Assembly: GCA_025059535.1 (NCBI GenBank)
Contig: JANXCX010000011.1
Location: forward strand, 124,001 to 188,000
DNA length: 64,000 bases
Direction: 5' to 3'
Source of the DNA: Bacteroidia bacterium
Lineage (GTDB): Bacteria > Bacteroidota > Bacteroidia > SpSt-205
This document shows, piece after piece, positions 62,301 through 64,000 of this stretch; position 1 is the stretch's first letter; every line of letters begins with the position of its first letter. Position numbers and translations under genes: made by a program. The notes under the pieces were generated by a model, which saw nothing but the letters and a program-made list of their open reading frames with translations, was not told the DNA's origin and searched no databases.

Positions 62301-62769
62301 AGTTCATAATGTCCAGCAAATTGTCAATTATGGCGTCTTCGTTTTTATCGGGCTGGCTATCCATGTGGCGAATCCGCTCAAGTTTCATTAGGATGAATTC
62401 TATAAAAGCTAGGGGGCGCATATGGCGCCAAGCCTCTCCGTAATCGGCATTCTTGCAAGCTAAAAGACGCCGGGCCTGCTCCAGAATGTCCTTCAGGGCC
62501 TCCTCGGTGGGCGCATGGCTCGCGCGCAGCTTTAGTATAGCCAGCGCTGCATAATTCACTAGGCTCAGCCAGTCCTCCACGGGCGGCTCCCCTGTGGCCG
62601 GTAAGGCGGCATTACGCAGTAGGGTATGTATCCGCTGGGCCTTAATGAGCAGGAGGTCTATAAGAGAAGGGAGGGAGAGATACCGCCAACTTTCGCCATA
62701 CTGCGCCCGTTTGACAAGGAAGGTGCGGTGGGCCTTATCCTGCCATTCGGTATAGAGAGGGGGGAGCAA
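62236..62769 (-). CDS. DUF1599 domain protein (two repeats)
   Basis: 177 aa. Two copies of a helical unit with a shared motif: KRAQYGESWRYLSLPSLIDL near residues 20-39 and KNADYGEAWRHMRPLAFIEF near 105-124, each followed by KxxRI (IKAQRIHTLL, MKLERIRHMD). This double arrangement is typical of DUF1599 proteins in Bacteroidota. Biochemical role unknown. It follows clpC by one base and overlaps the membrane protein gene. Confidence 0.82.
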   Translation of the reverse strand: MLPPLYTEWQDKAHRTFLVKRAQYGESWRYLSLPSLIDLLLIKAQRIHTLLRNAALPATGEPPVEDWLSLVNYAALAILKLRASHAPTEEALKDILEQARRLLACKNADYGEAWRHMRPLAFIEFILMKLERIRHMDSQPDKNEDAIIDNLLDIMNYALLYLTGYGGSFTPSPSVDR

Positions 62770-62770
62770 C

Positions 62771-64000
62771 TCAGGAAGCCGAAGGAATGGGCTGGATGAG
62801 CTCTATCTCTATAGTAGTGCCATCGGCTGAGAGGTCGGCGCGAAAGCGCGCTAGACCCTCTACCCGATGGAAAATGACCGCATCGGCAATCTTATCTGCC
62901 AGAAACCGCTGGATAGCTCGCTGGAGCGGTCGCGCCCCAAACTGCTCATCAAAGCCCCGATCGATAAGATATTCTTTGGCCTTCTCGCTCACTTCGAGTT
63001 CCCATCCATTTTCGCTAAGCTGCCGCGCAAGCTCCCCCAGCTGAAGCTCTAGAATCTGCCGAGCATGCTCACGTGTGAGTGGATTGAAGATAATGATGTC
63101 ATCCACCCGATTGAGGAACTCGGGGCGGAATATTTTCCGCAGGGCACCCTCTAATACCTGACGGGCTGCGTCGTAGCTGCGCTCTTTGCGCGCTGCCGTC
63201 ATGAAGCCTACTCCCGTGCCAAACTCCCGCAGCTCCTTAGCGCCCACATTAGAGGTCATGATAATGATTGTATTTCGGAAATCCACCCGCCGTCCTAACC
63301 CATCCGTAAGCGAGCCATCATCCAGAACTTGCAGGAGTATATTGAAAACATCCGGGTGAGCCTTTTCAATTTCATCTAAGAGCACGACGCTATAAGGTTT
63401 ACGACGCACCCTTTCCGTAAGTTGGCCACCTTCTTCATACCCTACATAGCCTGGCGGCGCGCCGATAAGGCGGGATACGGAAAATTTCTCCATGTATTCC
63501 GACATGTCTATGCGGATAAGAGCATTTGGCCCCTCAAAGAGGTACTCCGCTAACGCACGCGCAAGCTCCGTTTTGCCTACACCAGTCTGCCCGAGGAATA
63601 TGAAGGAGGCGATAGGGCGCCGGGGATTTTTGAGGCCGGCACGCGCTCGGCGAATAGCCTTCGTGACGCGCTGAATAGCCTCCTCCTGACCAATAATCCG
63701 CTGACGGAGGGCCTCTTCCATGTGAGCCAGCCGCTGCATGTCCCCCTCGCCAATTTTTTGAACAGGGATGCCCGTCATAGAAGCCACCACCGCCGCAATG
63801 TCGGCCTCTTCTACCCTGAAGCGCTTATGTTTGAGCTCTTCCTCCCAGCGCAGCTTTTCCGCTTCCAGGCGCTCTTGGAGGCGCTTCTCCGTATCCCGAA
63901 GCTGGGCCGCCTCTTCGTATCGTTGGCTGCGCACTACCTGCGCCTTCTTCTCACGAATCTCTTCTATTTTCGCCTCTAGCTCGGCGATCTGAGGCGGTAC
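62771..64000 (-). CDS. clpC: ClpC-type AAA+ unfoldase, 5' end cut by window edge
   Basis: 409 residues of the C-terminal half are visible; the frame stays open to base 64000 (ELEAKIEEIREKKAQVV continues upstream of the first internal start). A UVR-like stretch (SQRYEEAAQLRD) in the middle domain points to ClpC rather than ClpB. The second AAA+ domain is complete: Walker A in GQTGVGKTELARAL, Walker B in VVLLDEIEKAHPD, sensor 1 in IIMTSNVG, Arg finger in FRPEFLNRVDD and sensor 2 in QFGARPLQRAI. It unfolds proteins, typically for ClpP. Confidence 0.93.
   Translation of the reverse strand, partial: VPPQIAELEAKIEEIREKKAQVVRSQRYEEAAQLRDTEKRLQERLEAEKLRWEEELKHKRFRVEEADIAAVVASMTGIPVQKIGEGDMQRLAHMEEALRQRIIGQEEAIQRVTKAIRRARAGLKNPRRPIASFIFLGQTGVGKTELARALAEYLFEGPNALIRIDMSEYMEKFSVSRLIGAPPGYVGYEEGGQLTERVRRKPYSVVLLDEIEKAHPDVFNILLQVLDDGSLTDGLGRRVDFRNTIIIMTSNVGAKELREFGTGVGFMTAARKERSYDAARQVLEGALRKIFRPEFLNRVDDIIIFNPLTREHARQILELQLGELARQLSENGWELEVSEKAKEYLIDRGFDEQFGARPLQRAIQRFLADKIADAVIFHRVEGLARFRADLSADGTTIEIELIQPIPSAS

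Overview
The window looks like a densely packed chromosomal segment of a Gram-negative bacterium of the Bacteroidota, or a close relative. The evidence is a full-length SprA (translocon of the type IX secretion system, 2402 aa), a glycogen synthase/phosphorylase fusion of the Bacteroidota kind, a CarboxypepD_reg/OMP_b-brl TonB-type receptor, a DUF1599 protein, LpxD, and the Bacteroidota -7 promoter element TAnnTTTG in front of many genes. No 16S gene is present, so nothing finer than phylum is supported. No phage, insertion sequence, CRISPR array or integrated element was seen; this is core and envelope genome.

Layout. 1-4.1 kb (minus): NrnA-like DHH phosphoesterase, FKBP lipoprotein, small outer-membrane protein, PlsY, sugar nucleotidyltransferase, TPR protein cut by the left edge. 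4.2-5.2 kb: glycosyltransferase. 5.2-8.3 kb (minus): CRY-DASH photolyase, Dph6-like ATP pyrophosphatase, ligase-associated MBL exonuclease. 8.3-12.6 kb (plus): gap-pgk-thioredoxin-grpE-dnaJ in one tightly overlapping operon. 12.7-21.4 kb (plus): four small exported proteins leading into sprA. 21.5-24.3 kb (minus): GT2, ilvE, pdxH. 24.4 kb: SUI1/YciH factor. 24.7-26.6 kb (minus): nuoI-nuoJ-PTPS-folE. 26.6-30.1 kb (plus): guaB and a membrane PP2C phosphatase. 30.1-31.4 kb (minus): thioredoxin-TPR protein. 31.4-40.0 kb (plus): GT9, deacetylase, XerC, NuoF, DivIVA, Dcd, LpxD, DUF502, NUDIX, 2-hydroxyacid dehydrogenase. 39.9-45.4 kb (minus): J-domain/LRR membrane protein, response regulator, M28 peptidase, Omp85-like barrel, tRNA-Arg, polytopic membrane protein. 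45.4-52.5 kb (plus): Wzi/RemB-like barrel, GT3-GT35 glycogen enzyme, HhH protein, Apt. 52.6-56.9 kb (minus): zinc-ribbon membrane protein, RecR, GT2-Rossmann fusion, lipoprotein. 57.0-61.7 kb: TonB-type receptor, Wzz-like protein, AroQ (minus), XerD. 61.7-64 kb (minus): ClpC (cut by the right edge), DUF1599 protein, membrane protein.

The most striking pattern is how genes begin. Transcription-unit leaders carry TAnnTTTG, or a one-base variant, with only 3-5 nt between its last base and the ATG/GTG. In this phylum transcription starts a few nt after that element, so these mRNAs should be leaderless or nearly so. The tRNA-Arg begins at the same distance. Downstream genes instead use ATGA/TAATG overlaps. 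Divergent pairs share tiny intergenic regions with back-to-back -7 boxes, one divergent pair (aroQ/xerD) overlaps at its 5' ends, three convergent pairs share a 4-bp CTAG/CTAA stop, and two promoters begin on the stop codon of the previous gene. I saw no clear Shine-Dalgarno sequences and no convincing intrinsic terminators.

Other points of interest are the J-domain-TM-LRR protein, a run of uncharacterised small exported proteins directly before sprA, unusually short signal peptides (14-17 residues) that end before Gln, complex I genes split between two distant loci, and several enzymes with altered active-site motifs. Start sites were chosen using the promoter position, overlaps and family N-termini; several differ from the longest possible open frame.
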